A DNA stretch of 64,000 nucleotides from Sinorhizobium sp. RAC02. GTDB lineage: Bacteria; Pseudomonadota; Alphaproteobacteria; Rhizobiales; Rhizobiaceae. Below are positions 9,895 through 20,344 of this stretch, piece after piece (position 1 is the stretch's first letter; the number at the start of each line of letters is the position of its first letter). The stretch spans positions 2,552,001 through 2,616,000 of the forward strand of contig NZ_CP016450.1 in assembly GCF_001713395.1 (NCBI RefSeq). The letters run 5' to 3'. The position numbers and the translations under genes are program-made. The notes under the pieces are model-generated. The model searched no databases, had not been told where the DNA came from, and was given only the letters and a program-made list of their open reading frames with translations.

Positions 9895-10425
9895 TCAGTG
9901 ACCGCCGCTTTTTTCCGTCTGCTGGCCGGCCGGAACCTCGCCCTTGAGGAGGGTCACGCCTTTCTTGGGCGCCGGGTCCTGCACCGAAGCGGTGGTAATG
10001 TAGTCGATCTGCTCGACATAGACCTCGGCGATGACTTCGGCGCCAAACCGACGGTTCAACCCTTCCTTCACGACGCCGCGGAATGCATCGAGATCGAAGC
10101 TTCCGGTGTCCGCCACGTCGATCATCTTCTTGCCGACGAGCAGCGTGTAGAGCTCGTCGGTGATCATCTGCGGCAAAGGCACGACTTGCTTTGCGGCAAG
10201 TTCCTTGTTCGCCTTGTAGGCGAGCTTGGTCAGCAGGTAGCCATGGACGCCACCCTCGCCGATCACCGGCACGGTCGTCGTATAGCCCGTCACGAACTCC
10301 ATAGCGGCCTCGCGCGCGGCGGCTTCCGTATCCACCTTGGGTGCCGAGGCCATCTTCAGCGAGAAATAGACCGAGGCAAGCGTGATGACGAGGATCCAGA
10401 CGCCGGTGCCGATGAGCTTGATCAT
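9895..10425 (-). CDS. Conserved single-pass membrane protein at the end of the flagellar operon
   Basis: Function not established. The 176-residue protein has one N-terminal membrane segment (about 6-24) followed by a soluble, probably periplasmic domain. Its last part, FRGVVKEGLNRRFGAEVIAEVYVEQIDYI, resembles the layout of the FliL C-terminus (helix then beta-strand), although overall similarity to the FliL encoded at 39944-40462 is weak. Its ATG overlaps the stop of the upstream flgN-like gene by 4 bases, so the two are translationally coupled. Position suggests a flagellar role such as stator or basal-body accessory; this is inference. Confidence 0.75.
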   Translation of the reverse strand: MIKLIGTGVWILVITLASVYFSLKMASAPKVDTEAAAREAAMEFVTGYTTTVPVIGEGGVHGYLLTKLAYKANKELAAKQVVPLPQMITDELYTLLVGKKMIDVADTGSFDLDAFRGVVKEGLNRRFGAEVIAEVYVEQIDYITTASVQDPAPKKGVTLLKGEVPAGQQTEKSGGH

Positions 10426-10790
10426 GTGCCGTAGCCCAGCCGGAACTGTTCCTGCGAGTAGGTGCCTTCAGCCTCGAGGTCCTGCACCGCATTCTTCAGA
10501 ATGGTGACCACTTCGCGCACGGCGTCCAGATGGGCGGACACGCGCTGTGCATTGGTGGCGAGCTTTTCACGCACGCGGCCGAGCTGCGGCGAGAAGCTGG
10601 CCGGAACCTCGTCAGGGCGCACGTCGCGCGTCAGCATGTAGAGTTCGTAGAGGCAGCGGCTCTTGTGCGCGTTCGAGGTCGGCAGGTCGAATTCGGGATC
10701 GTTGCCGATATTGTCGTTCTCGTTATCGATGATCGTCTCAAGCCGGCCAAGGACAGTGCGGATTCGGATTTCGTTGCTAGCCTGTTCCAT
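10422..10790 (-). CDS. FlgN-like flagellar export chaperone candidate
   Basis: Small (122-residue), mostly helical, charged protein without signal peptide or membrane segment. Size, predicted helical content and position after flgJ in a flagellar operon fit FlgN-type chaperones that escort hook-associated proteins FlgK and FlgL to the export gate. There is no strong motif to prove this. It could instead be another flagellar accessory protein found in rhizobia at this locus. It is followed directly, with a 4-base overlap, by the small membrane protein gene. Confidence 0.6.
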   Translation of the reverse strand: MEQASNEIRIRTVLGRLETIIDNENDNIGNDPEFDLPTSNAHKSRCLYELYMLTRDVRPDEVPASFSPQLGRVREKLATNAQRVSAHLDAVREVVTILKNAVQDLEAEGTYSQEQFRLGYGT

Positions 10791-10805
10791 TTTGTTGTTC
10801 TCCGC

Positions 10806-11360
10806 TTACGCTTTGGTGTCTTGTTCGTTGATGCCCGGCGTGAGGTCGGCGAAGACCTTGCGCTGCAGAGCATCAACCATGCCGGTGGCGACACGGTCGG
10901 TATTCTTGTCCTTTTCGGGAGAGGCGGCGCCGAGGCCGCTGCTCTTGGCAAGGCTTTCGGCAATGCCGATGCCGCCGCCCTTGGATAGCGCTTCGCCGAG
11001 CTGGTCGGCCATCATGCCGCGCCACATCTCGCCGGCTGTGCCCTTGCCGTAAATCTCTTCGCTTTCGGCCGGCATCATGGATTTCACGAAATTCTGCAAA
11101 ACCATGGTTTCGAACTTGCGCATATGTTCCGGCACGACCTTGCCGCCCACGGCGGAAGCGCCGGCAGACGCATGGCTACTCGCCGAATCCCGGTTAAGAA
11201 TGCCGACGGCGGCCTGGAAACCGGCGCCCGCTTCGGCAAGGCTCGTCGCCTCGAAGGCGGCCTTGTTCGATTTCAGCTTCGCCTGCGCTTCCTGAACCAG
11301 GGTCGGATCGGCAGCGCGCACGACATCGAGCACCAGATCACTGGGGGGAGAAATTGCCAC
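10806..11360 (-). CDS. flgJ: Single-domain FlgJ / CheL rod-binding protein
   Basis: Rod-associated protein needed for basal-body assembly. The 184 residues match only the N-terminal rod-binding domain of FlgJ (the CheL family): FETMVLQNFVKSMMPAESEEIYGKGTAGEMWRGMMADQLGEAL at about 87-130. The peptidoglycan-hydrolase domain of enteric FlgJ is absent, which is usual in alphaproteobacteria. The start is a GTG at 11360 with AAGG about 8 bases upstream. A separate lytic transglycosylase is encoded in the same cluster at 21299-21877 and may supply the missing activity. Confidence 0.85.
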   Translation of the reverse strand: MAISPPSDLVLDVVRAADPTLVQEAQAKLKSNKAAFEATSLAEAGAGFQAAVGILNRDSASSHASAGASAVGGKVVPEHMRKFETMVLQNFVKSMMPAESEEIYGKGTAGEMWRGMMADQLGEALSKGGGIGIAESLAKSSGLGAASPEKDKNTDRVATGMVDALQRKVFADLTPGINEQDTKA

Positions 11361-11635
11361 GTCTAGAGCCTTTCAGGTGAATCCTGCGCGCCGGACCCGT
11401 CCTCATGGCGGTTCGCCGGCTTCTGACTGTTTGGACATCCGGTTTGCCCGCGCCACACAAGCGGCCGCTTCGGTAAACCTCTTCATCGTCCGGATGCGAC
11501 TATCGCTGCTCAACCTTACGGGAGGCTGGTGGCAAATGACGATGCCGTGACGAGGGCAGCAGCGAAATCCATTTTGACGCAAGCTTGATAAGGCGTCGGT
11601 AAATCGCCTTGTCTTACAGGAGCTTGCAGAAAACC

Positions 11636-12034
11636 CTATTCAGCGTTGCCCTTGTAGGCGATGTGCTGATCGATGAGATCGTAGATCGCGTCGTCCGCAG
11701 CCTCGCGATCCTCAGCGCTGCGGGCTTCTTTCCTGTGCTCGTCCATGCGGTCGCCCTTCGTGCGTTCACGCACCACGCGCATCTCGTGCATCTGCTGCAC
11801 GTTGGCCAGCATCTGGTCCTGTTGCTGCAGTTTGCTGTGCTGGCTGGAGTAGTGCTTGGAAAAGCTTCTGTGCACCGGATTGAGCGAATTGATCGCCTCG
11901 GCGACGGCATCCATGGTCTGGGCCACCTCCTCGCGCTGGCGGGTGGTGCTGGCCAGATCAATCTCCGCCATCTTCTCGAGATGGCGCTGCACGTTGACGA
12001 GGCGTTTCAGCTTTTCGGAACGGCTTTGCGCCAT
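11636..12034 (-). CDS. fliJ: FliJ-like coiled-coil export component
   Basis: Probable FliJ, the stalk-like coiled coil that links the FliI/FliH ATPase complex to FlhA during export. The start is the ATG at 12034, giving 132 residues rich in Q, E, K and R and almost entirely helical (LKRLVNVQRHLEKMAEIDLA...QQQDQMLANVQQMHEMRVVRERT). The frame stays open far upstream, but that part overlaps fliR and is not coding. It starts 2 bases after the fliR stop. FliJ proteins are poorly conserved in sequence, so the call rests on coiled-coil character, length and position. Confidence 0.75.
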   Translation of the reverse strand: MAQSRSEKLKRLVNVQRHLEKMAEIDLASTTRQREEVAQTMDAVAEAINSLNPVHRSFSKHYSSQHSKLQQQDQMLANVQQMHEMRVVRERTKGDRMDEHRKEARSAEDREAADDAIYDLIDQHIAYKGNAE

Positions 12035-12036
12035 CG

Positions 12037-12792
12037 TCACTCTCCCCTGAAGACCGGAATGAAGCCTGCCGCGAAAATCTCGAGCAGCGAGGAAACGCCG
12101 AAATAGAGCAGGAACAGGCCGCCCATGATGATGAAGGGCAGCGAGACGAAGTAGATCGGGATCTGCGGCGCCAGCTTGTTGACGAGGCCAACGGAGACGT
12201 TGAACACCAGACCGTAGAGAATGAAGGGGCTCGCCAGCCTGAGCATGATCATGAAGGTCTGGCTCAGCGTATCGGTGAGCGTGATCAGCGCGCTCTGCGG
12301 ATTGAAGCCCGCACCGAGCGGCATGACGTTGTAGGATTCGATCAGCGCCCTGAGAACGACGTGGTGGAAATCCAGCATGAAGAGCACCAGCAGGCCGGCA
12401 AAAGACAGCAGGTTCGTCAGCTGGTTTTCGGCGGTGTCTTCCAGCACGTCCGGCGTCGGCGGCGCGTTGAAGCCCATCATCATCGTCAGCACCGTGCCGG
12501 CGAATTGCAGGCCGAGCACATAGTAGCGTGCGATGAGGCCGATGACCGCGCCGGTCAGCGTCTCGAAGACGATCAGCGTCAGGTAGCTGGCAATCGAGCC
12601 CGATGATGCGCGCGGATAGATCGTATCCCACAGGATCGGCAGCACGCCCATGGAGATCGCCACCGCCAGGAGAAGCCGGATCTGCACGGAAAGGCGCGCC
12701 GAGGAAAAACCCGGCAACAGCATGAAACACCCGCCGACACGGCAAAAGGCGGCGAACAGCGCCAATACCGTGCCCTGCGGGTCCGTTATCAT
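12037..12792 (-). CDS. fliR: Flagellar export gate protein FliR
   Basis: Polytopic inner-membrane part of the FliPQR export channel. The ATG at 12792 overlaps the flhA stop by 4 bases (ATGA) and gives 251 residues with about six hydrophobic segments, the normal length for FliR. Family features include [27 protein letters not shown] near the N-terminus and the GFNAPPTP and [21 protein letters not shown] segments. A longer frame upstream overlaps flhA and is rejected. FliQ is encoded just upstream of flhA and FliP lies far away at 39201-39947. Confidence 0.95.
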   Translation of the reverse strand: MITDPQGTVLALFAAFCRVGGCFMLLPGFSSARLSVQIRLLLAVAISMGVLPILWDTIYPRASSGSIASYLTLIVFETLTGAVIGLIARYYVLGLQFAGTVLTMMMGFNAPPTPDVLEDTAENQLTNLLSFAGLLVLFMLDFHHVVLRALIESYNVMPLGAGFNPQSALITLTDTLSQTFMIMLRLASPFILYGLVFNVSVGLVNKLAPQIPIYFVSLPFIIMGGLFLLYFGVSSLLEIFAAGFIPVFRGE

Positions 12793-14876
12793 GAAATGGA
12801 GCCGAGGATCTTGATCTCGATGCCCTTGGCGAGCTCGACATGCGAGAGAACCGGCAATGTGGCAAACAGGCGTTCGATGATCATGCGCACATAAGAGCGG
12901 GATTCGGGCGACGTGACCAGTACAAACGGGGTGCCGCGGTCGAGAAACTCGCGGATAACCCGGGTCGCCTGCTCGGAAAACTCTTCGAGCTGGCGCGGAT
13001 CGATATCGAACTCGACGATTTCGCCCTTCGAATCGCGCTTCAGCGCCTGATGGAAGACCATGTCCCACTTGTTGCCGAGACGCAGCACCGGCAGCACGCC
13101 ATTGTCCGTGAGGTCGCCGCAGATCTGCTGCGCCATGCGGATACGGACATGCTCGACGATCTGCTCGGTTTTGCGGACATGCGGCGCCAGTTCGGCAACC
13201 GCTTCCAGAATGAGATGCAGGTTGCGGATGGAGACGCGCTCGGCGAGCAGCAGCTTCAGCACGGCCTGCAGGCCGGAATAGGACATGTGCGACGAGCAGA
13301 TCTCGTCGGCGAGCTTGCGGTATTCCGGATCGAGGCGCTCGATCAGCACCTTCACGTCCTTGTAGGACAGAAGCTGCGGCAGGTTGTTGCGGATGACTTC
13401 GGACAGATGCGTCAGCACCACCGAAACGTTGTCGATCGGGTGGAAGCCTTCGCGACGCAGGTCGTCGGCAAAGGTTTCGAGGATCGAGACGGCCGGCATG
13501 CCGAAAGCGGGTTCGCGGATATCGTCGCCCGGTACGCTCGGCTTGCGGCCGCCGCCGGTGACGACCAGCACTTCGCCGACACGCACGATGTTTGATGCGA
13601 TCGTCGTGCCGTGAATGCGGATCTGGTAGGACTTGTCGGGGATGGAGATGTCGTCGGAAACCTTGATTTCCGGCACGACGAAGCCGTATTGCCCGGCGAA
13701 CTTCTTGCGCATCTTGCCGACGCGGAAGGCGAGTTCCTGGTGAGCACCGAGCAGGCGCGTGGAGACCTGCTTGCCGAGCAGGAGCTCGATTTCGGCGGTC
13801 TTCAGCACCGACTTGACCGAATCCTTCTCCTGATCGCGCGTCTGCTGGACCTGCTGGGCCTCCTGATCGCGCTTGATGCGGTTTTCCGCTTCGATACGGC
13901 GCGGGATGACCCAGGCGCCGAAGGCCATGAGGCCGCCCAGCGCCATGAAGGGGAAGAACGGCAGACCTGGAATGACGGCCAGCAGCATCATCAGGCCGGA
14001 CGCAACGAACAGCGCGCGCGGGTAGCCAGAGAGCTGGTTGACGACGGCCTGGTCTGTGGAGCCGGCGGTGCCGCCGCGCGAAACGATAAGGCCGGCGGCA
14101 AGCGAAACGATAAGGGCGGGGATCTGCGAAACCAGACCGTCGCCGACGGACAGCTTGACGAAGACGTCAGCCGCCTCGCCGAGCTCCATGCCGTGGCGGA
14201 AATAACCGATGATGATGCCGCCGAAGACGTTGATGGCGGTGATGAGCAGGCCGGCGATGGCATCGCCGCGCACGAACTTCGACGCACCGTCCATCGAACC
14301 AAAAAAGGAGCTTTCCTCTTCCAGCTCGCGGCGGCGCAGCTGCGCCTGCTTCTCGTCGATGAGGCCGGCGGAGAGGTCGGCGTCGATCGACATCTGCTTG
14401 CCGGGGATGGCGTCAAGGGTGAAACGCGCGCCGACTTCCGCGATACGCGTCGCACCCTTGGTGATGACGATGAAGTTCACCACGATGAGGATCATGAAGA
14501 CGATGATACCGATGACGAAGTCACCGGACATGACGAGGCTGGCAAAACCGGCGATCACACCGCCCGCCGCATCATGCCCCTCGTTGCCGTGCGAAAGGAT
14601 GACGCGCGTCGTCGCGATGTTGAGCGCGAGGCGTATCATGGTCGCAATCAGCAACACGGTCGGGAAAGACGAGAATTCGAGCGGTCGCTGGATCCACAGC
14701 GAAACCATCAGGATCAGCACCGAGAAGGCGATGGAAAACGCCAGGCCGATATCGATCAGGAAGGGCGGAATCGGCAAGAAGAGGATCGACAGGATCGTCA
14801 GGATGCCAATGGCGAACGCGATATCGCGGCCATTCGGGCTGACCTTCGGAATATTGATTGCCGGTACTTGCGCCAT
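12789..14876 (-). CDS. flhA: Flagellar export gate protein FlhA
   Basis: Main membrane component of the flagellar type III export apparatus, which uses proton-motive force and binds chaperone-substrate complexes. At 695 residues it is full length. The N-terminal half has about eight membrane segments with the FHIPEP-family signature ([31 protein letters not shown]). The C-terminal half is the soluble ring domain. The start at 14876 ([11 protein letters not shown]) is normal. It lies between fliQ and fliR. Confidence 0.97.
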   Translation of the reverse strand: MAQVPAINIPKVSPNGRDIAFAIGILTILSILFLPIPPFLIDIGLAFSIAFSVLILMVSLWIQRPLEFSSFPTVLLIATMIRLALNIATTRVILSHGNEGHDAAGGVIAGFASLVMSGDFVIGIIVFMILIVVNFIVITKGATRIAEVGARFTLDAIPGKQMSIDADLSAGLIDEKQAQLRRRELEEESSFFGSMDGASKFVRGDAIAGLLITAINVFGGIIIGYFRHGMELGEAADVFVKLSVGDGLVSQIPALIVSLAAGLIVSRGGTAGSTDQAVVNQLSGYPRALFVASGLMMLLAVIPGLPFFPFMALGGLMAFGAWVIPRRIEAENRIKRDQEAQQVQQTRDQEKDSVKSVLKTAEIELLLGKQVSTRLLGAHQELAFRVGKMRKKFAGQYGFVVPEIKVSDDISIPDKSYQIRIHGTTIASNIVRVGEVLVVTGGGRKPSVPGDDIREPAFGMPAVSILETFADDLRREGFHPIDNVSVVLTHLSEVIRNNLPQLLSYKDVKVLIERLDPEYRKLADEICSSHMSYSGLQAVLKLLLAERVSIRNLHLILEAVAELAPHVRKTEQIVEHVRIRMAQQICGDLTDNGVLPVLRLGNKWDMVFHQALKRDSKGEIVEFDIDPRQLEEFSEQATRVIREFLDRGTPFVLVTSPESRSYVRMIIERLFATLPVLSHVELAKGIEIKILGSIS

Positions 14877-14983
14877 CTGAATGCTTCCCGTCTCGTCATG
14901 AGAGGCTGCGGCGCGTCACACGCACCGCCCATTTCACCCCATGACCTACAGGCCGAAGCTTGCGCGAAGGTTGGGAAAACCGG

Positions 14984-15250
14984 CTAGAAGCCGCTTTCTA
15001 TCCGGGAAAAGACGAGATCGGTAAAAATGGAGATCTGGGCGCCGATGAAGGGGGCCGAGATGGCGATCGTCACGAAGATCGCGAGGATTTTCGGCACGAA
15101 GGTGAGGGTCATTTCCTGCACCTGGGTCAGTGCCTGCACAAAGGCAATGGCGACGCCCACGATCATGGCGGCGAGCACGGCCGGGCCGGAGGCCGCGATG
15201 ACCGTCCAGATGGCTGCCTGCGCTATATCGAGGGCGTCTGCCTCATTCAC
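14984..15250 (-). CDS. fliQ: Flagellar export gate protein FliQ
   Basis: Small inner-membrane protein (88 residues, two membrane helices) of the FliPQR channel. Typical sequence elements are EADALDIAQAAIW, PAVLAAMIVGVAIAFVQALTQVQEMTLTFVPK and the following helix. The GTG start overlaps the flgD stop by 4 bases, so translation is probably coupled. Confidence 0.95.
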   Translation of the reverse strand: MNEADALDIAQAAIWTVIAASGPAVLAAMIVGVAIAFVQALTQVQEMTLTFVPKILAIFVTIAISAPFIGAQISIFTDLVFSRIESGF

Positions 15251-15693
15251 GTCTTGGTATCGCTTTTTCCGTCGCTGATCTTCACGCCCGGCCCGATGAC
15301 GAGCGTCTTGCCCGAATCAAGCTTCGCGACAATGCCGTCATTGTATAGTGTGACTTCCTTCACCACACCAGTGATCTTGCCGTCTTCGCTGGTCACGGTG
15401 CGGCCGATCACGGAGTTGGCTTCCTGCAGCGACGTGCGCTGGAGCAGGCTTTCCAGGTTCTTGTTCGTCTTGATGGTCTGCTCGACCTGCGAGAAGGTCG
15501 CGAGCTGCGCCATCTGCTGGGTCGCGTCCATCGGCTCCGTCGGATCCTGGTTCTTCATCTGCGCGACGAGCAGCTTCAGGAAGCTCTCGTAGTTCAGCGT
15601 CGCGGTCTTCTCGTCGATGCCGGAATCGGCGCCGGAGACCGAGGGCGTATAGGGCGTGTTGGCGCTCGATGCGGCGCCGACGGGCGTTACCAT
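15247..15693 (-). CDS. flgD: Hook capping protein FlgD
   Basis: Scaffold that caps the growing hook and is needed for FlgE polymerisation. At 148 residues it is a short FlgD, comprising the conserved N-terminal segment ([40 protein letters not shown], about 30-75) and a brief C-terminal domain. Short forms like this are common in rhizobia. Its start overlaps the end of flbT by 7 bases. Confidence 0.93.
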   Translation of the reverse strand: MVTPVGAASSANTPYTPSVSGADSGIDEKTATLNYESFLKLLVAQMKNQDPTEPMDATQQMAQLATFSQVEQTIKTNKNLESLLQRTSLQEANSVIGRTVTSEDGKITGVVKEVTLYNDGIVAKLDSGKTLVIGPGVKISDGKSDTKT

Positions 15694-16133
15694 GGTGCGA
15701 TCTCCCTGCGGATCTGCTCGATCGTGGCCGGCGCCATTTCGTGGTTGTTGAGGATGCGATCCTCAAGCGGGTAGAGCCCGCGGATTGCCTTCAGTGCTTC
15801 GAAGACGCGGTCCTGGGTGACGAGCGCATCGACGCGCTTCAGTTCGGCCAGAACCTCTTCGTTCTTGAAGCAGGAGAGCAGCATGATGACCGACTTGCGG
15901 AACATGGCGATCGACTGTTCGGCGCCTTCCGGGTTGATCAATGCCATCTGCGCGATGAAGTAGAGCTGGCGAAGCGGCGTCGTCGCCTGTTCCGGCTGGA
16001 GAACGTGGTTCTCCAGGAGGAATGTGACATCGTTCAGGAACTCGACCGCTACCTTGCGGTCGACCCTCAAAACAGCGCCGTTGACGAAAATGCGCTCACC
16101 GGACTTCAGGGATATACGCAGGGTACTTTTCAT
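15687..16133 (-). CDS. flbT: Flagellin synthesis regulator FlbT
   Basis: Post-transcriptional regulator of flagellin production. In Caulobacter FlbT acts on the 5' leader of flagellin mRNA, while in some rhizobia and Brucella it acts positively. The 148 residues begin [40 protein letters not shown], the typical FlbT N-terminus. It overlaps flaF by 4 bases, and the pair is found together across alphaproteobacteria. The conserved flagellin leader motifs seen upstream of all three flagellin genes in this window are candidate targets. Confidence 0.95.
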   Translation of the reverse strand: MKSTLRISLKSGERIFVNGAVLRVDRKVAVEFLNDVTFLLENHVLQPEQATTPLRQLYFIAQMALINPEGAEQSIAMFRKSVIMLLSCFKNEEVLAELKRVDALVTQDRVFEALKAIRGLYPLEDRILNNHEMAPATIEQIRREIAPW

Positions 16134-16483
16134 TTGATGCCATCCTTGATGATGGTGGTGATGTCGATGATGCCCTGGAAGTTCGTCGATTCGCGTTTGC
16201 GGATCTTTTCGATTTCCTTGAGAATCCAGATTGCAATGGAGATAAGATTGGCCCTCAGCTCGTCTTCGAGCTGGTTCTCCGGGTTTCCGAGGTCTTCGAT
16301 GAAGCGGATCCAGACGCGGCGTGTGAAGTAAATGGCCTCCACCGCCTCCTTGCCGTAGTTGCCGCCATCGGACGCCATTGCCGTCTTGAGGAGCGCGATC
16401 GAACGGTCGAGAACCTGTCGTTCCCGATCTTTCGAGACGGCGACGCCCTCCTCCATGATCTCGGCATATGAAAACTGGTACAT
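16130..16483 (-). CDS. flaF: Flagellin synthesis regulator FlaF
   Basis: Cytoplasmic FlaF (117 residues), which in Caulobacter and related bacteria promotes flagellin translation or secretion together with FlbT. The family pattern is visible in [11 protein letters not shown] at the start, the LLKTAM and [21 protein letters not shown] segments, and a helical C-terminus. It lies between flgL and flbT, with a 4-base overlap to flbT. Confidence 0.93.
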   Translation of the reverse strand: MYQFSYAEIMEEGVAVSKDRERQVLDRSIALLKTAMASDGGNYGKEAVEAIYFTRRVWIRFIEDLGNPENQLEDELRANLISIAIWILKEIEKIRKRESTNFQGIIDITTIIKDGIK

Positions 16484-16521
16484 TCAGACATCCTTCATGT
16501 GTGTCCGTACCCTCTGGTTCA

Positions 16522-17577
16522 TCAGAGGTAATTCAGCAGGCTCAGGTTCTGGATCCTCGACGTCAGCGTGTAGGCGAGCGAAAGCTGCGATTCGAGCGTG
16601 GTGACACGCGTGGCCGCCTCGTAGGTATCGATACCTTCCATGTCCTTGATGCTGTTGCTCAGAATGGTGATCTGAGCACTGAGCGAGGTGTTGGCCTGCG
16701 CAACGCGCGCTTCGGAGATGCCGAGCTTGCTGCGCTCGCCGTCAATGCCGGAAATCGCCCGGCCCATGTAATCGATCGACGCGTCGCTGACGACCTTGCG
16801 CGCGCTTTCGCTGATGTTGAGCGCCAGCAGTTCCTGCCCCAGCACGAGGCCGAGTGCCATGTAGCGCATGCCGTCCGCGTTGGTGTTGGTCGAACTCTGC
16901 ACGGTCTCCGATGTGCTGACGCGGCTTTCCATGTTCTCGCTGGAAGCGTTCGACCAGTCGTTCTGCCAATCCACGCTCGTGAAGCTCGCTTCGAGAGTGT
17001 CGATGAAGGACTGCATGTCCGCCGGATCGATGGTGGCGACGGCGTTGTCATCTTGGTCGAAGCCGAAATGCGCGAGGAAGGCCGCGTCGAATTCGGCCTT
17101 GGCGTCGGAAACCGGCGATTCCTGGAAATAGTCGTTGAGCGGCATCACATCGGAATTGATGCCGGCGAAGAGATATTCGCCGCTGAAGGAGGTGTTTGCA
17201 GCAGCCGTGAACGTCTGGAGGGCGCTGCCGAGGTTCTTCTGCGCCAACTGCAGCTGATCGGCGGAGGTGATGCCGGAGAGTGCGATCAACACGCCCATGG
17301 CGTCGTTCGCCGCCGTCGACATCGTGCCCAGGGATTCCTGCGAGGCGGAGAGGCGCTGCGTGGTAAGCGCGTTCGTGCTTTTCAGCGATTCCATGCGCTG
17401 GAGATCGCGGTGCAGGTTGAGCGTGCGTGCGGTCTTGGCGCCGAGGACAGCACCGACGTCCGAATGACGCCCGGTGACGCTTTCCTCCTGGACTTTCAGC
17501 ATCTCCTTCTGCGCGGTGGCCACGGTGAGCCGCATCGCATTCTGAAGGGACATGTTCGAAACGAAAGAAGCCTTCAT
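16522..17577 (-). CDS. flgL: Hook-filament junction protein FlgL (HAP3)
   Basis: Secreted junction protein between hook and filament, 351 residues, resembling a flagellin at both ends. The N-terminus [23 protein letters not shown] and the C-terminal [30 protein letters not shown] form the helical core. There is no Sec signal; export is through the flagellar channel. It starts 3 bases after the flgK stop. Confidence 0.93.
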   Translation of the reverse strand: MKASFVSNMSLQNAMRLTVATAQKEMLKVQEESVTGRHSDVGAVLGAKTARTLNLHRDLQRMESLKSTNALTTQRLSASQESLGTMSTAANDAMGVLIALSGITSADQLQLAQKNLGSALQTFTAAANTSFSGEYLFAGINSDVMPLNDYFQESPVSDAKAEFDAAFLAHFGFDQDDNAVATIDPADMQSFIDTLEASFTSVDWQNDWSNASSENMESRVSTSETVQSSTNTNADGMRYMALGLVLGQELLALNISESARKVVSDASIDYMGRAISGIDGERSKLGISEARVAQANTSLSAQITILSNSIKDMEGIDTYEAATRVTTLESQLSLAYTLTSRIQNLSLLNYL

Positions 17578-17580
17578 ACC

Positions 17581-18993
17581 TTAGCCCGCCGCTTGGAGAA
17601 GCGCCGCGATCATCTCATCGACCGCTGCCACGAGTTTCGCTGACGCTTTGTAGGACTGCTCGAGGTCGAGAAGCAGCGCCAGCTCCTCGTCGAGGCTGAC
17701 GGCGGTCACATTGAGGAGGGCTTCCTGGGTGCGGCCGAGAAGCGCCGACTTGTCGTCGCCCGCCGTCGTCGCCGCACTGCGAAGCTGCTCCACCCAGCCG
17801 ACCGACGACGTGCCGAAGGCGAGGATGGTTGCCGACGCGTCGATCGCGGCCGCCGGATCGAAGGTCATCGGCGCCTCGAAGGCGGCGGCATACCCGTTCA
17901 GCAGCTCCGAAAAGCTCGCATTGTTGTCGACGTTGTAGTTGGTGTTGATGCCGTCGCGGAGCAGCATCGGATTGCCGCCCTCGTTCGAAATGACATCGGG
18001 GTTCACGCGGATGACGGTCGAGAGGCCCGGATCCGTCAGCGCCGGCAGGCCGTTGCTGATGAACAGGCCTTCGTCAGTGCCCTCGGAGAACATCGTGATG
18101 ACGCCGCGGGCGATTTCATCGAGCTGCTTCTGGAAGGTCGGCGCTGCGTGGTCGCGGATCTGCAGGAGTGCCGCAATCGAGCCCTGGGCGCTTGTGTTGC
18201 CGCCGGTGCCCGCCTGGACGGCGACGCCGTCGATATAGACCTGGTTGCCCGTCACGGCCGCCGTATAGGTCGGCGTCGGTGCGAAGGTCACCGTGCGTGC
18301 AACGGTTTCGAAGAGCACGGTGCCGTCGCTCGTGTAGAGCGCGAGATCGTTGTTCGACCGCCTCATGGTGCTGACGCCGACGATCGACGAGATCTGGGTC
18401 AGCAGCTTGTCGCGCTGGTCGAGCGCATCGTTGACGTCCGTACCGGCGGCAGTGCCCTGCTTGACCTGATCGTTGTAGGTCTTGAATTCCCCGAGCAGGC
18501 GGTTGAGCTCCGTGACCGAAGTCGCGATGTCCGAATCCGCCTCGGCGCGCAGTTTCTGCAGCGCCTGCGACGTGGTGTTCAGCGAGTTGGCGACGTCAAT
18601 CGCATCCGCCACCACCGTCTCGGCGAGCGAGACTTCGTTCGGCTTGTCGGCGAAAGTCTGGAGATTGTCGCGCAGCTTGGCGAGATAGGTGGACGGGGCG
18701 AGTTCGTAATCCTCGCCGCCGAGCATCGTCTTCATTCGCGTCAGGCCGGAAAGCAGCGTATCCTGCCCGGCGGACTTGGAGATGCTGAGCAGATTCTGCT
18801 TCAGCAACGCCTCGTTCTGGGCACGCTGCGTTTCGACAACCGAGGCGCCGGTCGCTGCCGTGGCGAGGATCGCCGAGCGGCGGGCGTAGGCCGTGTCGCT
18901 TGCATTGGCAATGTTCTTCGACGCGACGGCGGATTGCAAGCCGACGTTGGAGAAACTGGACTGAGCAGTCTTCATTGCTGCTGAAAGCGACAT
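17581..18993 (-). CDS. flgK: Hook-associated protein FlgK (HAP1)
   Basis: Secreted hook-filament junction protein, 470 residues. The N-terminal MSLSAAMKTAQSSFSNVGLQSAVASKNIANASDTAYARR and C-terminal SLDEELALLLDLEQSYKASAKLVAAVDEMIAALLQAAG are the conserved axial-protein ends. It is transcribed with flgE upstream and flgL downstream, the usual order. Confidence 0.95.
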   Translation of the reverse strand: MSLSAAMKTAQSSFSNVGLQSAVASKNIANASDTAYARRSAILATAATGASVVETQRAQNEALLKQNLLSISKSAGQDTLLSGLTRMKTMLGGEDYELAPSTYLAKLRDNLQTFADKPNEVSLAETVVADAIDVANSLNTTSQALQKLRAEADSDIATSVTELNRLLGEFKTYNDQVKQGTAAGTDVNDALDQRDKLLTQISSIVGVSTMRRSNNDLALYTSDGTVLFETVARTVTFAPTPTYTAAVTGNQVYIDGVAVQAGTGGNTSAQGSIAALLQIRDHAAPTFQKQLDEIARGVITMFSEGTDEGLFISNGLPALTDPGLSTVIRVNPDVISNEGGNPMLLRDGINTNYNVDNNASFSELLNGYAAAFEAPMTFDPAAAIDASATILAFGTSSVGWVEQLRSAATTAGDDKSALLGRTQEALLNVTAVSLDEELALLLDLEQSYKASAKLVAAVDEMIAALLQAAG

Positions 18994-19035
18994 CGTTGCT
19001 ACCTAACTCTGGAATGCGCGCGGGTTTAAACCGCC

Positions 19036-20244
19036 TTATCTCTTGAGGTTGACGAGGACTTCCATGAGTTCCGAGCCGGTCTGGAAGACCTTCGAGTTCG
19101 CCGTGTAGTTACGCTGCGACTCGATCATGCTTGTCAGCTCTTCGGCGATGTCGACATTGGAGTCTTCCAGCGCGCCGGAGATAATGCTGCCGTAGCCGTT
19201 GGTGCCGGCATACCCCATGACGACGACGCCCGATTCGTTGCTCTGCGAATAGACGTTGCCGGGCAGCGGCTTCAGGTTGTCGGGGCTCTGTACCGAAGCC
19301 ATGGCGATGCGGTACTTCGGCGTCAGTTCACCGTTGCTGTACTTCAGCGAGACGACGCCGTCATCGCTGATTTCGTAGCCGGTTACCTTGCTGGCGCCAT
19401 TGCCGTCGATCTTGCCGTTGGACACGTCGAAGGCGGAGGCGAGCTGGCTCGAACCACCAATGCTGATGGAGAGTGCATTGAGGTTTGCCCCATCGAGGGT
19501 TTGCGCCGTCGTGGTGATCGTCGCCGGTGACGGCGTCAGAAGCTTGCCCTCCGAATCGAAGGTCATTGCAATGGGGGTGCCACCTGGCAACACCGAGGTG
19601 CCATCATAGGTCGCGTCGACCGACCAGGCATTGTCGCCGGTTTTCGTGTAGGTGAATTCGATCAGGCGCTTGTTGCCCTGGCTGTCATAGGCGACGAGCG
19701 AGGTCTTCTTCTCGTAGCCATCCGGTTCGTTGGACGGCAGGTTGACGTCGAGCGCACCGGCGGTCGAACCCTTGGCGTTCAGCGCGCTGGACGACAGGTT
19801 GATCTGCTGCAGACCATCGAAGCCGTTGACGACGATCGTCGGGTCCTCGGTCGAGGAATATTCGTAGCCCATCAGCGTGTAGCCGGCGGAATTCTGCAGC
19901 GAGCCGTCATCCATCATTGTGAAGGCGCCGGCGCGGGTCATGTATTCCTGGCCGTCCGTGCCTTCGACAATGAAGAAGCCCTTGCCGTTGATGGCAAGAT
20001 CGGTCGAAGAGGTCGTGTAGGTGAAGGTGCCCTGCGCCGAGATGGAGTAACGCACATCCGTGGTGACGCCGCCCGAATTGTAGGCGCCGCCCGTCGAAGG
20101 CAGAATCAGGGAGGAGAACTGGGTCGAGGCCTTCTTGTAGCCCGTCGTATTCGCGTTGGCGATGTTGTCGGCAACGGTGCTCAGGCGATTTGCCTGTGCG
20201 TTCATGCCGGAAACACCCGTTCTCATCGTGCCGTAAAGACTCAT
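19036..20244 (-). CDS. flgE: Flagellar hook protein FlgE
   Basis: Structural subunit of the hook. The start at 20244 (MSLYGTMRTGVSGMNAQ, 402 residues) gives the canonical rod/hook N-terminus with the ANTTGYKK motif; an open upstream extension belongs to the overlapping rem region and is rejected. The C-terminus EELTSMIESQRNYTANSKVFQTGSELMEVLVNLKR is the conserved D0 helix. It lies downstream of rem, with flgK following. Confidence 0.96.
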   Translation of the reverse strand: MSLYGTMRTGVSGMNAQANRLSTVADNIANANTTGYKKASTQFSSLILPSTGGAYNSGGVTTDVRYSISAQGTFTYTTSSTDLAINGKGFFIVEGTDGQEYMTRAGAFTMMDDGSLQNSAGYTLMGYEYSSTEDPTIVVNGFDGLQQINLSSSALNAKGSTAGALDVNLPSNEPDGYEKKTSLVAYDSQGNKRLIEFTYTKTGDNAWSVDATYDGTSVLPGGTPIAMTFDSEGKLLTPSPATITTTAQTLDGANLNALSISIGGSSQLASAFDVSNGKIDGNGASKVTGYEISDDGVVSLKYSNGELTPKYRIAMASVQSPDNLKPLPGNVYSQSNESGVVVMGYAGTNGYGSIISGALEDSNVDIAEELTSMIESQRNYTANSKVFQTGSELMEVLVNLKR

Positions 20245-20344
20245 GTCATATCCCCGTTCGTCTCGTACTTCGACCCTATGGGACGGGCCTTGCGTGAAGC
20301 TGGCTGCCGGGGTCCGCCTTCCCCGCCAGCCGGCAATCCTGATC

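Noticed and set aside
12035..12865. Upstream extension of the fliJ-like frame to 12865.
   Set aside because: It covers fliR in another frame; the product only becomes protein-like from the ATG at 12034.
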